Shown in pieces: positions 23,701 to 36,985 of a stretch of 64,000 nt of DNA (positions are counted from its first letter, which is position 1; the number at the start of each line of letters is the position of its first letter). The stretch covers positions 24,651,225 to 24,715,224 of the forward strand of contig NC_135555.1 of assembly GCF_964340395.1 (NCBI RefSeq). Direction: 5' to 3'. The notes under the pieces were generated by a model. The model was given only the letters and a program-made list of their open reading frames with translations. It did no database searches and had not been told where the DNA came from. Both the position numbers and the translations under genes were made by a program. This DNA comes from Glandiceps talaboti (Eukaryota; Hemichordata; Enteropneusta; Spengelidae).

Positions 23701-26700
23701 GGTGGTAGTTTATCATTTCACTAGACTAGACTGGAGGAGAATCCAAACCTGTGTTAAAGGCTATTGGTGGTAGTTTATCATTTCACTAGACTAGACTGGA
23801 GGAGAATCCAAACCTGTGTTAAAGGCTATTGGTGGTAGTTTATCATTTCACTAGACTAGACTGGAGGAGAATCCAAACCTGTGTTAAAGGCTATTGGTGG
23901 TAGTTTATCATTTCACTAGACTAGACTGGAGGAGAATCCAAACCTGTGTTAAAGGCTATTGGTGGTAGTTTATCTTTTCACTAGACTAGACTGGAGGAGA
24001 ATCCAAACCTGTGTTAAAGGCTATTGGTGGTAGTTTATCATTTCACTAGACTAGACTGGAGGAGAATCCAAACCTGTGTTAAAGGCTATTGGTGGTAGTT
24101 TATCATTTCACTAGACTAGACTGGAGGAGAATCCAAACCTGTGTTAAAGGCTATTGGTGGTAGTTTATCATTTCACTAGACTAGACTGGAGGAGAATCCA
24201 AACCTGTGTTAAAGGCTATTGGTGGTAGTTTATCATTTCACTACACTAGACTGGAGGAGAATCCAAACCTGTGTTAAAGGCTATTGGTGGTAGTTTATCA
24301 TTTCACTAGACTAGACTGGAGGAGAATCCAAACCTGTGTTAAAGGCTATTGGTGGTAGTTTATCTTTTCACTAGACTAGACTGGAGGAGAATCCAAACCT
24401 GTGTTAAAGGCTATTGGTGGTAGTTTATCATTTCACTAGACTAGACTGGAGGAGAATCCAAACCTGTGTTAAAGGCTATTGGTGGTAGTTTATCTTTTCA
24501 CTAGACTAGACTGGAGGAGAATCCAAACCTGTGTTAAAGGCTATTGGTGGTAGTTTATCATTTCACTAGACTAGACTGGAGGAGAATCCAAACCTGTGTT
24601 AAAGGCTATTGGTGGTAGTTTATCATTTCACTACACTAGACTGGAGGAGAATCCAAACCTGTGTTAAAGGCTATTGGTGGTAGTTTATCTTTTCACTAGA
24701 CTAGACTGGAGGAGAATCCAAACCTGTGTTAAAGGCTATTGGTGGTAGTTTATCATTTCACTAGACTAGACTGGAGGAGAATCCAAACCTGTGTTAAAGG
24801 CTATTGGTGGTAGTTTATCATTTCACTAGACTAGACTGGAGGAGAATCCAAACCTGTGTTAAAGGCTATTGGTGGTAGTTTATCATTTCACTAGACTAGA
24901 CTGGAGGAGAATCCAAACCTGTGTTAAAGGCTATTGGTGGTAGTTTATCATTTCACTAGACTAGACTGGAGGAGAATCCAAACCTGTGTTAAAGGCTATT
25001 GGTGGTAGTTTATCATTTCACTAGACTAGACTGGAGGAGAATCCAAACCTGTGTTAAAGGCTATTGGTGGTAGTTTATCATTTCACTAGACTAGACTGGA
25101 GGAGAATCCAAACCTGTGTTAAAGGCTATTGGTGGTAGTTTATCATTTCACTAGACTAGACTGGAGGAGAATCCAAACCTGTGTTAAAGGCTATTGGTGG
25201 TAGTTTATCATTTCACTAGACTAGACTGGAGGAGAATCCAAACCTGTGTTAAAGGCTATTGGTGGTAGTTTATCATTTCACTAGACTAGACTGGAGGAGA
25301 ATCCAAACCTGTGTTAAAGGATATTGGTGGTAGTTTATCATTTCACTAGACTAGACTGGAGGAGAATCCAAACCTGTGTTAAAGGCTATTGGTGGTAGTT
25401 TATCATTTCACTAGACTAGACTGGAGGAGAATCCAAACCTGTGTTAAAGGCTATTGGTGGTAGTTTATCTTTTCACTAGACTAGACTGGAGGAGAATCCA
25501 AACCTGTGTTAAAGGCTATTGGTGGTAGTTTATCATTTCACTACACTAGACTGGAGGAGAATCCAAACCTGTGTTAAAGGCTATTGGTGGTAGTTTATCT
25601 TTTCACTAGACTAGACTGGAGGAGAATCCAAACCTGTGTTAAAGGCTATTGGTGGTAGTTTATCATTTCACTAGACTAGACTGGAGGAGAATCCAAACCT
25701 GTGTTAAAGGCTATTGGTGGTAGTTTATCATTTCACTAGACTAGACTGGAGGAGAATCCAAACCTGTGTTAAAGGCTATTGGTGGTAGTTTATCTTTTCA
25801 CTAGACTAGACTGGAGGAGAATCCAAACCTGTGTTAAAGGCTATTGGTGGTAGTTTATCATTTCACTAGACTAGACTGGAGGAGAATCCAAACCTGTGTT
25901 AAAGGCTATTGGTGGTAGTTTATCATTTCACTAGACTAGACTGGAGGAGAATCCAAACCTGTGTTAAAGGCTATTGGTGGTAGTTTATCTTTTCACTAGA
26001 CTAGACTGGAGGAGAATCCAAACCTGTGTTAAAGGCTATTGGTGGTAGTTTATCATTTCACTACACTAGACTGGAGGAGAATCCAAACCTGTGTTAAAGG
26101 CTATTGGTGGTAGTTTATCATTTCACTAGACTAGACTGGAGGAGAATCCAAACCTGTGTTAAAGGCTATTGGTGGTAGTTTATCATTTCACTAGACTACA
26201 CTGGAGGAGATTCCAAACCTGTGTTAAAGGCTATTGGTGGTAGTTTATCTTTTCACTAGACTAGACTGGAGGAGAATCCAAACCTGTGTTAAAGGCTATT
26301 GGTGGTAGTTTATCTTTTCACTAGACTAGACTGGAGGAGAATCCAAACCTGTGTTAAAGGCTATTGGTGGTAGTTTATCATTTCACTAGACTAGACTGGA
26401 GGAGAATCCAAACCTGTGTTAAAGGCTATTGGTGGTAGTTTATCTTTTCACTAGACTAGACTGGAGGAGAATCCAAACCTGTGTTAAAGGCTATTGGTGG
26501 TAGTTTATCTTTTCACTAGACTAGACTGGAGGAGAATCCAAACCTGTGTTAAAGGCTATTGGTGGTAGTTTATCATTTCACTACACTAGACTGGAGGAGA
26601 ATCCAAACCTGTGTTAAAGGCTATTGGTGGTAGTTTATCTTTTCACTAGACTAGACTGGAGGAGAATCCAAACCTGTGTTAAAGGCTATTGGTGGTAGTT

Positions 26701-29700
26701 TATCATTTCACTAGACTAGACTGGAGGAGAATCCAAACCTGTGTTAAAGGCTATTGGTGGTAGTTTATCATTTCACTACACTAGACTGGAGGAGAATCCA
26801 AACCTGTGTTAAAGGCTATTGGTGGTAGTTTATCATTTCACTAGACTAGACTGGAGGAGAATCCAAACCTGTGTTAAAGGCTATTGGTGGTAGTTTATCA
26901 TTTCACTAGACTAGACTGGAGGAGAATCCAAACCTGTGTTAAAGGCTATTGGTGGTAGTTTATCATTTCACTAGACTAGACTGGAGGAGAATCCAAACCT
27001 GTGTTAAAGGCTATTGGTGGTAGTTTATCATTTCACTAGACTAGACTGGAGGAGAATCCAAACCTGTGTTAAAGGCTATTGGCGGTAGTTTATCATTTCA
27101 CTAGACTAGACTGGAGGAGAATCCAAACCTGTGTTAAAGGCTATTGGCGGTAGTTTATCATTTCACTAGACTAGACTGGAGGAGAATCCAAACCTGTGTT
27201 AAAGGCTATTGGCGGTAGTTTATCTTTTCACTAGACTAGACTGGAGGAGAATCCAAACCTGTGTTAAAGGCTATTGGTGGTAGTTTATCATTTCACTAGA
27301 CTAGACTGGAGGAGAATCCAAACCTGTGTTAAAGGCTATTGGTGGTAGTTTATCATTTCACTAGACTAGACTGGAGGAGAATCCAAACCTGTGTTAAAGG
27401 CTATTGGTGGTAGTTTATCATTTCACTAGACTAGACTGGAGGAGAATCCAAACCTGTGTTAAAGGCTATTGGTGGTAGTTTATCTTTTCACTAGACTAGA
27501 CTGGAGGAGAATCCAAACCTGTGTTAAAGGCTATTGGTGGTAGTTTATCATTTCACTAGACTAGACTGGAGGAGAATCCAAACCTGTGTTAAAGGCTATT
27601 GGTGGTAGTTTATCATTTCACTAGACTAGACTGGAGGAGAATCCAAACCTGTGTTAAAGGCTATTGGTGGTAGTTTATCATTTCACTAGACTAGACTGGA
27701 GGAGAATCCAAACCTGTGTTAAAGGCTATTGGTGGTAGTTTATCATTTCACTAGACTAGACTGGAGGAGAATCCAAACCTGTGTTAAAGGCTATTGGTGG
27801 TAGTTTATCATTTCACTAGACTAGACTGGAGGAGAATCCAAACCTGTGTTAAAGGCTATTGGTGGTAGTTTATCATTTCACTAGACTAGACTGGAGGAGA
27901 ATCCAAACCTGTGTTAAAGGCTATTGGTGGTAGTTTATCATTTCACTAGACTAGACTGGAGGAGAATCCAAACCTGTGTTAAAGGCTATTGGTGGTAGTT
28001 TATCATTTCACTAGACTAGACTGGAGGAGAATCCAAACCTGTGTTAAAGGCTATTGGTGGTAGTTTATCTTTTCACTAGACTAGACTGGAGGAGAATCCA
28101 AACCTGTGTTAAAGGCTATTGGTGGTAGTTTATCATTTCACTAGACTAGACTGGAGGAGAATCCAAACCTGTGTTAAAGGCTATTGGTGGTAGTTTATCA
28201 TTTCACTAGACTAGACTGGAGGAGAATCCAAACCTGTGTTAAAGGCTATTGGTGGTAGTTTATCATTTCACTAGACTAGACTGGAGGAGAATCCAAACCT
28301 GTGTTAAAGGCTATTGGTGGTAGTTTATCATTTCACTACACTAGACTGGAGGAGAATCCAAACCTGTGTTAAAGGCTATTGGTGGTAGTTTATCATTTCA
28401 CTAGACTAGACTGGAGGAGAATCCAAACCTGTGTTAAAGGCTATTGGTGGTAGTTTATCTTTTCACTAGACTAGACTGGAGGAGAATCCAAACCTGTGTT
28501 AAAGGCTATTGGTGGTAGTTTATCATTTCACTAGACTAGACTGGAGGAGAATCCAAACCTGTGTTAAAGGCTATTGGTGGTAGTTTATCTTTTCACTAGA
28601 CTAGACTGGAGGAGAATCCAAACCTGTGTTAAAGGCTATTGGTGGTAGTTTATCATTTCACTAGACTAGACTGGAGGAGAATCCAAACCTGTGTTAAAGG
28701 CTATTGGTGGTAGTTTATCATTTCACTACACTAGACTGGAGGAGAATCCAAACCTGTGTTAAAGGCTATTGGTGGTAGTTTATCTTTTCACTAGACTAGA
28801 CTGGAGGAGAATCCAAACCTGTGTTAAAGGCTATTGGTGGTAGTTTATCATTTCACAACACTAGACTGGAGGAGAATCCAAACCTGTGTTAAAGGCTATT
28901 GGTGGTAGTTTATCATTTCACTAGACTAGACTGGAGGAGAATCCAAACCTGTGTTAAAGGCTATTGGTGGTAGTTTATCATTTCACTAGACTAGACTGGA
29001 GGAGAATCCAAACCTGTGTTAAAGGCTATTGGTGGTAGTTTATCATTTCACTAGACTAGACTGGAGGAGAATCCAAACCTGTGTTAAAGGCTATTGGTGG
29101 TAGTTTATCATTTCACTAGACTAGACTGGAGGAGAATCCAAACCTGTGTTAAAGGCTATTGGTGGTAGTTTATCATTTCACTAGACTAGACTGGAGGAGA
29201 ATCCAAACCTGTGTTAAAGGCTATTGGTGGTAGTTTATCATTTCACTAGACTAGACTGGAGGAGAATCCAAACCTGTGTTAAAGGCTATTGGTGGTAGTT
29301 TATCATTTCACTAGACTAGACTGGAGGAGAATCCAAACCTGTGTTAAAGGCTATTGGTGGTAGTTTATCATTTCACTAGACTAGACTGGAGGAGAATCCA
29401 AACCTGTGTTAAAGGATATTGGTGGTAGTTTATCATTTCACTAGACTAGACTGGAGGAGAATCCAAACCTGTGTTAAAGGCTATTGGTGGTAGTTTATCA
29501 TTTCACTAGACTAGACTGGAGGAGAATCCAAACCTGTGTTAAAGGCTATTGGTGGTAGTTTATCTTTTCACTAGACTAGACTGGAGGAGAATCCAAACCT
29601 GTGTTAAAGGCTATTGGTGGTAGTTTATCATTTCACTACACTAGACTGGAGGAGAATCCAAACCTGTGTTAAAGGCTATTGGTGGTAGTTTATCTTTTCA

Positions 29701-31508
29701 CTAGACTAGACTGGAGGAGAATCCAAACCTGTGTTAAAGGCTATTGGTGGTAGTTTATCTTTTCACTAGACTAGACTGGAGGAGAATCCAAACCTGTGTT
29801 AAAGGCTATTGGTGGTAGTTTATCATTTCACTAGACTACACTGGAGGAGAATCCAAACCTGTGTTAAAGGCTATTGGTGGTAGTTTATCTTTTCACTAGA
29901 CTAGACTGGAGGAGAATCCAAACCTGTGTTAAAGGCTATTGGTGGTAGTTTATCATTTCACTACACTAGACTGGAGGAGAATCCAAACCTGTGTTAAAGG
30001 CTATTGGTGGTAGTTTATCATTTCACTAGACTACACTGGAGGAGAATCCAAACCTGTGTTAAAGGCTATTGGTGGTAGTTTATCTTTTCACTAGACTACA
30101 CTGGAGGAGAATCCAAACCTGTGTTAAAGGCTATTGGTGGTAGTTTATCATTTCACTAGACTAGACTGGAGGAGAATCCAAACCTGTGTTAAAGGCTATT
30201 GGTGGTAGTTTATCATTTCACTAGACTAGACTGGAGGAGAATCCAAACCTGTGTTAAAGGCTATTGGTGGTAGTTTATCATTTCACTAGACTAGACTGGA
30301 GGAGAATCCAAACCTGTGTTAAAGGCTATTGGTGGTAGTTTATCATTTCACTAGACTAGACTGGAGGAGAATCCAAACCTGTGTTAAAGGCTATTGGTGG
30401 TAGTTTATCATTTCACTAGACTAGACTGGAGGAGAATCCAAACCTGTGTTAAAGGCTATTGGTGGTAGTTTATCACTTCACTAGACTAGACTGGAGGAGA
30501 ATCCAAACCTGTGTTAAAGGCTATTGGTGGTAGTTTATCATTTCACTAGACTAGACTGGAGGAGAATCCAAACCTGTGTTAAAGGCTATTGGTGGTAGTT
30601 TATCATTTCACTAGACTAGACTGGAGGAGAATCCAAACCTGTGTTAAAGGCTATTGGTGGTAGTTTATCATTTCACTAGACTAGACTGGAGGAGAATCCA
30701 AACCTGTGTTAAAGGCTATTGGTGGTAGTTTATCATTTCACTAGACTAGACTGGAGGAGAATCCAAACCTGTGTTAAAGGCTATTGGTGGTAGTTTATCA
30801 TTTCACTAGACTAGACTGGAGGAGAATCCAAACCTGTGTTAAAGGCTATTGGTGGTAGTTTATCATTTCACTAGACTAGACTGGAGGAGAATCCAAACCT
30901 GTGTTAAAGGCTATTGGTGGTAGTTTATCATTTCACTAGACTAGACTGGAGGAGAATCCAAACCTGTGTTAAAGGCTATTGGTGGTAGTTTATCATTTCA
31001 CTAGACTAGACTGGAGGAGAATCCAAACCTGTGTTAAAGGCTATTGGTGGTAGTTTATCATTTCACTAGACTAGACTGGAGGAGAATCCAAACCTGTGTT
31101 AAAGGCTATTGGTGGTAGTTTATCTTTTCACTACACTAGACTGGAGGAGAATCCAAACCTGTGTTAAAGGCTATTGGTGGTAGTTTATCATTTCACTAGA
31201 CTAGACTGGAGGAGAATCCAAACCTGTGTTAAAGGCTATTGGTGGTAGTTTATCTTTTCACTAGACTAGACTGGAGGAGAATCCAAACCTGTGTTAAAGG
31301 CTATTGGTGGTAGTTTATCATTTCACTACACTAGACTGGAGGAGAATCCAAACCTGTGTTAAAGGCTATTGGTGGTAGTTTATCATTTCACTACACTAGA
31401 CTGGAGGAGAATCCAAACCTGTGTTAAAGGCTATTGGTGGTAGTTTATCATTTCACTACACTAGACTGGAGGAGAATCCAAACCTGTGTTAAAGGCTATT
31501 GGTGGTAG
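20781..31508. repeat. 65-bp satellite-like array (~165 units) with 4095-bp higher-order repeat
   Basis: Head-to-tail 65-bp units (start TAGTTTATC(A/T)TTTCACTA; contain CTGGAGGAGAATCCAAACCT and TTAAAGGCTATTGGTGG). Units are nearly identical and differ at a few diagnostic sites: A/T at position 10, CTAGACTAGA/CTACACTAGA, GGTGG/GGCGG, GAATCC/GATTCC, GGCTATT/GGATATT. 65 is not a multiple of three and the unit carries TAG/TAA words, so no frame stays open. Rare variants recur exactly 4095 bp (63 units) apart, showing a large segmental duplication inside the array. The array ends abruptly at GGTGGTAG before unique sequence. Confidence 0.98.
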
Positions 31509-31790
31509 TCTACCTCTCGGCAACCAAGCGAGTGTTTTCCCCTTAAACATCTAGCAGATCGAAGAGTTTCCCTGAAGACGCAAGTTCCCCGTAAAACGGC
31601 TAATTTCCTCAGAGGAGAACCCCTTCCCGATTCTACTGATGTGGGAGTCAAGCGAGAGCCTGCAGAGAAATTACTCAAGGTGTCAAGGGAACAGAACTTC
31701 CCCAGTTTAGAAGTTGACCGACGAGGATACCACGTTCATAGAGGATTTGTAACCATGAAAGTCTTCAAAATATCAAGTTTGAAACCGTGA
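31509..31790 (+). CDS. Unrecognised open frame abutting the 65-bp array
   Basis: Open for 93 codons from the TAG that closes the last 65-bp unit to TGA at 31,788. It reads STSRQPSECFPLKHL ... KVFKISSLKP. Amino-acid composition is protein-like, with no repeats. There is no suitable internal start codon near its 5' end, so if real it is a 3' exon whose acceptor would be the array's terminal TTGGTGGTAG (poor pyrimidine tract). No domain recognised. Confidence 0.25.
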   Translation, partial: STSRQPSECFPLKHLADRRVSLKTQVPRKTANFLRGEPLPDSTDVGVKREPAEKLLKVSREQNFPSLEVDRRGYHVHRGFVTMKVFKISSLKP

Positions 31791-31802
31791 GAAGCAAACA
31801 AC

Positions 31803-32039
31803 ATGCCAAATTGTAGACGACAGACGAGGAAGTTGAAATTCGGACACCCGACTGTTATCCAAGCCAGAACCACAAGAAGAGATAAGACGACAAATCTCAA
31901 GGAAAGTATCAGCGAAATCAAACAACAGAGAGTGAACTCTTTTGTACGAAAACTCAACTATTATGTGAACTCTGAACTATTTAACATTACTATACAATAT
32001 TTAATTTGTCGTATTGTAATATTTTGTCCATCCAATTAG
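31803..32039 (+). CDS. Unrecognised small basic ORF
   Basis: 78 codons beginning MPNCRRQTRKLKFGHPTVIQ, Arg/Lys-rich, 12 bp downstream of the previous stop. The close spacing of two protein-like frames suggests remnants of one coding sequence (gene or mobile element). An AATAAAG lies at about 32,672 in a TTTATTTAGTCAATAAAG context. Function unknown; may be chance. Confidence 0.2.
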   Translation: MPNCRRQTRKLKFGHPTVIQARTTRRDKTTNLKESISEIKQQRVNSFVRKLNYYVNSELFNITIQYLICRIVIFCPSN

Positions 32040-32828
32040 TTTAACTCTTCGAAAAAATATTTCGAGTAATGTTTTAGACAAGACATTTCTATATGAATTT
32101 AGCTGTTCATGTTCGACAACTTTATGTGGAGGTCTCGTGGTCACTTAAATTAGTTGGATTAGTTTGGTTAAAAATTTCGGTACTGTTTCAGTTCGACAGA
32201 GAAAGTCGATTTCACTGGTTTATATTTATGTCTGACCTCAAGAAACGAGAATTCCCATCGACGAATATTCTACTTCTAGTCATCAAGCGCTTTCTTTGTG
32301 TGGGTTGGGAATGGGGTTGGGAGAGATTTTTAATTCTATGATGTGCCTGCCAATGACACCGATATTGTGGGTTGGGGGCATTAGTTAATTAGTGGTAATC
32401 GTTTTCTGACCTCGAATTCAAGTTCACCAATATTGTAAACTGAAGTTGCTCCTCTATAATGTGTCCTATGACGTGAATTTTTCTTGACTACGCATACAAC
32501 CACATATTATTGTCGACGGTGACATGTAAATTTCCGACAGAAATGATCACATGTTCTAAATATATGCCAGATTTTTATCTATGTTTATGTTTATGTCTCG
32601 CCAATTATAAGAGTAGGGGTGTTTTAATTTAGATAAGAGGAGAAGAATGGACAATGTGTCTTTATTTAGTCAATAAAGAAAAGAGAGAATTACATACAGC
32701 CTCAGACTTTTAGTGGTCTGAGATAGAGTTGAGAGCAAAGTATCCAGGGAAAGAAAAAGAAACAGTTTTAAAACTCAATGAGTGAATTGATCAATATTAC
32801 ACAAAATAAGTTATATTGCACCACAAAA
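32040..32828. other. Non-coding region
   Basis: No gene recognised. The ORF at 32,093-32,341 has no domain or splice context. Confidence 0.35.
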
Positions 32829-32910
32829 ATTGATCATTCAATCGATCAATCAATCAATCAATCAACCAAATAATAAATAAATCAATAAATCAATCGATCG
32901 CTCGCTCGAA
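32829..32910. repeat. (ATCA/AATC)n microsatellite
   Basis: Imperfect ATCAATCA and AATAAATAAATC tract ending in ATCGATCGCTCGCTCG. Confidence 0.9.
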
Positions 32911-33157
32911 AAATCAATTACATGCTCGCTGCCCCCTGTGATTTCACTTGAAGCTGGAAACGTTGGCGCACCACACCGGCCTCCTCTTATCTCACAAGTA
33001 GCAGGATAGGACTAGCCATGCTGTGACTCTGCTGTGACCTACTTTGTATGTGTGACGGAGTCAAGTCAAGTGTGACCCGAGTTGGAATGCCCCCCATTCG
33101 AACATTGTACACAGTAGTGTGTATCTAGTGAAACTGGGGCATTCGGAAATTGAACAG
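32911..33157 (+). promoter_or_regulatory. Candidate promoter / non-coding first exon of the SMPD3-like gene
   Basis: CpG-richer than its surroundings and ending in a strong donor, GAACAG|GTAAGTGACTG (exon end 33,157). The downstream plus-strand gene has a 5' UTR exon with a good acceptor at 39,290, so an upstream non-coding exon must exist. This is the best candidate by eye, unproven and about 6.1 kb away. Confidence 0.25.
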
Positions 33158-33430
33158 GTAAGTGACTGTCTTAATAATACAGGTTAGTGACCACGAGTCT
33201 CCGCTGTGAAAAGTTACCGACAGAAATGAAGGGTCTATGACTACATTAATATCTTCACACAATAAATTGTGTAATCATATGTCATGGAATGACGTGTGAA
33301 GTCTGAAGATAACGTACTGTAAAATCTGAATACGGTCGTCAGGAACTAGACTAGTGAGCACAGTCTCAAAATACTAGTACATGTATTTTAAGGTACATCT
33401 CTTGAAAAATTGTACGCATGTGAAAAATAC
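33158..33430. other. Non-coding, putative intron
   Basis: No coding signal. Confidence 0.3.
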
Positions 33431-33518
33431 CAAAAATACCGTCGCCGGTGATTGCATGCTCCGAAAAACAGTATTCCCCGAGTAATTCCTGGAGCAATCG
33501 CCAGCGACGGTATTTTTG
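33431..33518. mobile_element. Short foldback (MITE-like) hairpin
   Basis: CAAAAATACCGTCGCCGGTG at the left pairs with the complementary CGCCAGCGACGGTATTTTTG at the right; ATTGC/GCAAT and GCTCC/GGAGC continue the stem. The arms are about 32 bp with few mismatches around a ~25-nt loop. No clear target-site duplication. Confidence 0.6.
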
Positions 33519-34361
33519 AATATCGTAAATACCTAGTAACGACATTACTTTGTATTATGATCACCCTAGAATAGAATATTATCATCCTGGAATAGTATAT
33601 CAACTCACAAGTGACTATGCAGTGCGCTGGGACGGTGGCTTCCGTTGAAATGTTTACACAGGTCGTTGTCGGTGATCTGCTTCCGGTTTCAATTGTGTCT
33701 AGTCCTGCTTGCATACGGAGGAATTCGGGACTCGTGCACCGTCATGGAAGCAGGACTAAATTGTGTCTAACTTGCATGTGACTGTAAATGTCAGAGCACA
33801 ACCCTGGCTTTATTCTGTGTGTGGAGAAATCGGGGATACATGGCAACATAATACAGACCATTAACATTTGGTTAAATATCAGACCACTTAAAAGGAGGTT
33901 AAATACTTGCAATGCTACCAGTACCACATGCTGACTGAGTAAGTTGGGACTCGATTCTGACATTGTCCCAGGTGGTACAGTAGTCAGTACACATGTAATT
34001 TAGTCCCATACATACACCGTCTGCAAGCAGGACTTGGCATTACATCGACAAGCGTCTAGCGTTGTTTTTGGTAAGATCGCATGGAAGTATGACCGTGGCG
34101 TACGTTTTAATTGGGAACCGATCACATTTGGTACAAGGTATTTCGTCATATACATTATGCAGCCTTAGGGGTCATCTAGCACCAGACAAAGTGACATGTC
34201 TAAATGGAACCTGACCTCTTTTTGTTTTCCACAGTGGCAATTCCACTGTAACCAAATACATTTTGGACAGAAGATGTTCACTTCCCTATATTTTTCCAAC
34301 TTTACCAGAATGCCACTACACCATGTACCATCATTCATTAGGAGAAAACCATTTGATTTCG
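33519..34361. other. Non-coding, putative intron
   Basis: ORFs on either strand lack domains. Nothing else recognised. Confidence 0.3.
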
Positions 34362-34381
34362 GGGGGGGGGGGGGGGGGGGG
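34362..34381. repeat. Poly-G tract
   Basis: About 20 consecutive G on the plus strand. Length is likely variable and prone to sequencing error. Confidence 0.9.
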
Positions 34382-34498
34382 GAAGGATTTTGGGGAAAGC
34401 AAATTTTTCGGCAGGTGAAGGAGAAAAAAAAATCCTGTAATGTCTATGGTAGCAAATATGTGTGACTTTTGTCTATTAGATCATGTCTATAGATACTG

Positions 34499-34715
34499 CA
34501 ATCTGATTAAAATCTGATGTTAGATAGGCTGGTTTTCCTGTATTTACCTTTATTCCATCGTTATTGCGTCTTTTACGTTAGTTTTTTTTTTTCCTGGGCG
34601 AACGAAAGGCGTTCGCCCAGGAAAAAAAAAAACTAACGTAAAAGACGCAATAACGATGGAATAAAGGTAAATACAGGAAAACCAGCCTATCTAACATCAG
34701 ATTTTAATCAGATTG
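34499..34715. mobile_element. Perfect foldback element with 9-bp target duplication
   Basis: The 106-bp left arm (34,499-34,604) and right arm (34,610-34,715) are exact reverse complements, including an 11-nt T/A run, around the 5-nt loop AAAGG. Termini are CAATCTGATT / AATCAGATTG. The direct repeat TAGATACTG flanks both sides (34,490-34,498 and 34,716-34,724). A 9-bp duplication with very long terminal inverted repeats is what Mutator-like (MULE) foldback elements show; that class is inference. No mismatch was seen between the arms, so the insertion is recent or the arms are kept identical. Confidence 0.9.
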
Positions 34716-35101
34716 TAGATACTGCAGAACCAGATAAACATACACTTGCATTATTTTTGTTGCTCTTATCAGTATTTACTCAATGCCAGCCATATTTGTA
34801 AGGAACAATCACGATTTACCACGTAACTTGAAAACATTAATATATAGAGACAACATTCAAGTGTCTACCCCTATATTGCCAGGTTTAAACTTTCTTTTGC
34901 GACATTGACCTTTGACCTGGACTCTGATCTTCAGGTTCAGTTATCAAAATTCAGCAATTTCCTGCATCAGACACTTTGTAGTATTAATTGTTAACGTTGC
35001 CACCAATTTCATATATGTCTCCAGAAGTAAAATATTTGAGTGGGGCATCACGTATTGCACAAAGACTTGTTACTATGTAGAAGTAAACATTATATTACAC
35101 G

Positions 35102-36477
<1,376 letters not shown>

Positions 36478-36985
36478 GAATTGTGGGTAATGTAGTCCAA
36501 ACAAACTGCAAACATAGAGTGTAGGTGAGAATTGTGGGTAATATAGTCCCAAATAAACTACAACCATGGAGAGTAGGTGAGAATTGTGGGTAATATAGTC
36601 CCAAATAAACTACAACCATGGAGGGTAGGTGAGAATTGTGGGTAATATAGTCCCAAATAAACTACAAGCATAGAGTGTAGGTGAGAATTGTGGGTAATAT
36701 AGTCCCAAATAAACTACAAGCATAGAGCGTAGGTGAGAATTGTGGGTAATATAGTCCCAAATAAACTACAAGCATAGAGTGTAGGTGAGAATTGTGGGTA
36801 ATATAGTCCCAAATAAACTACAAGCATAGAGTGTAGGTGAGAATTGTGGGTAATATAGTCCCAAATAAACTACAAGCATAGAGTGTAGGTGAGAATTGTG
36901 GGTAATATAGTCCCAAATAAACTACAAACATGGAGGGTAGGTGAGAATTGTGGGTAATGTAGTCCCAGATAAACTACAACCATGG
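36478..36985. repeat. 52-bp minisatellite
   Basis: Nine to ten units anchored on GAGAATTGTGGGTAATATAG and CCCAAATAAACTACAAGCAT, nearly identical centrally and diverged at both ends. Inverted single copies of the same motif occur at about 37,750-37,790 and 38,944-38,984, suggesting the unit came from the end of a dispersed element. Confidence 0.95.

Noticed and set aside
20781-31508. CRISPR-like array
   Set aside because: Units are contiguous 65-bp tandem copies without unique spacers, in an intron-bearing genome.
32580-32700. LTR of a retrotransposon (TATAA-like word and AATAAA)
   Set aside because: No matching second LTR, primer-binding site or polypurine tract could be identified.
33388-33714. 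108-codon minus-strand ORF
   Set aside because: It runs through the foldback hairpin at 33,431-33,518 and has no recognisable domain or splice support.
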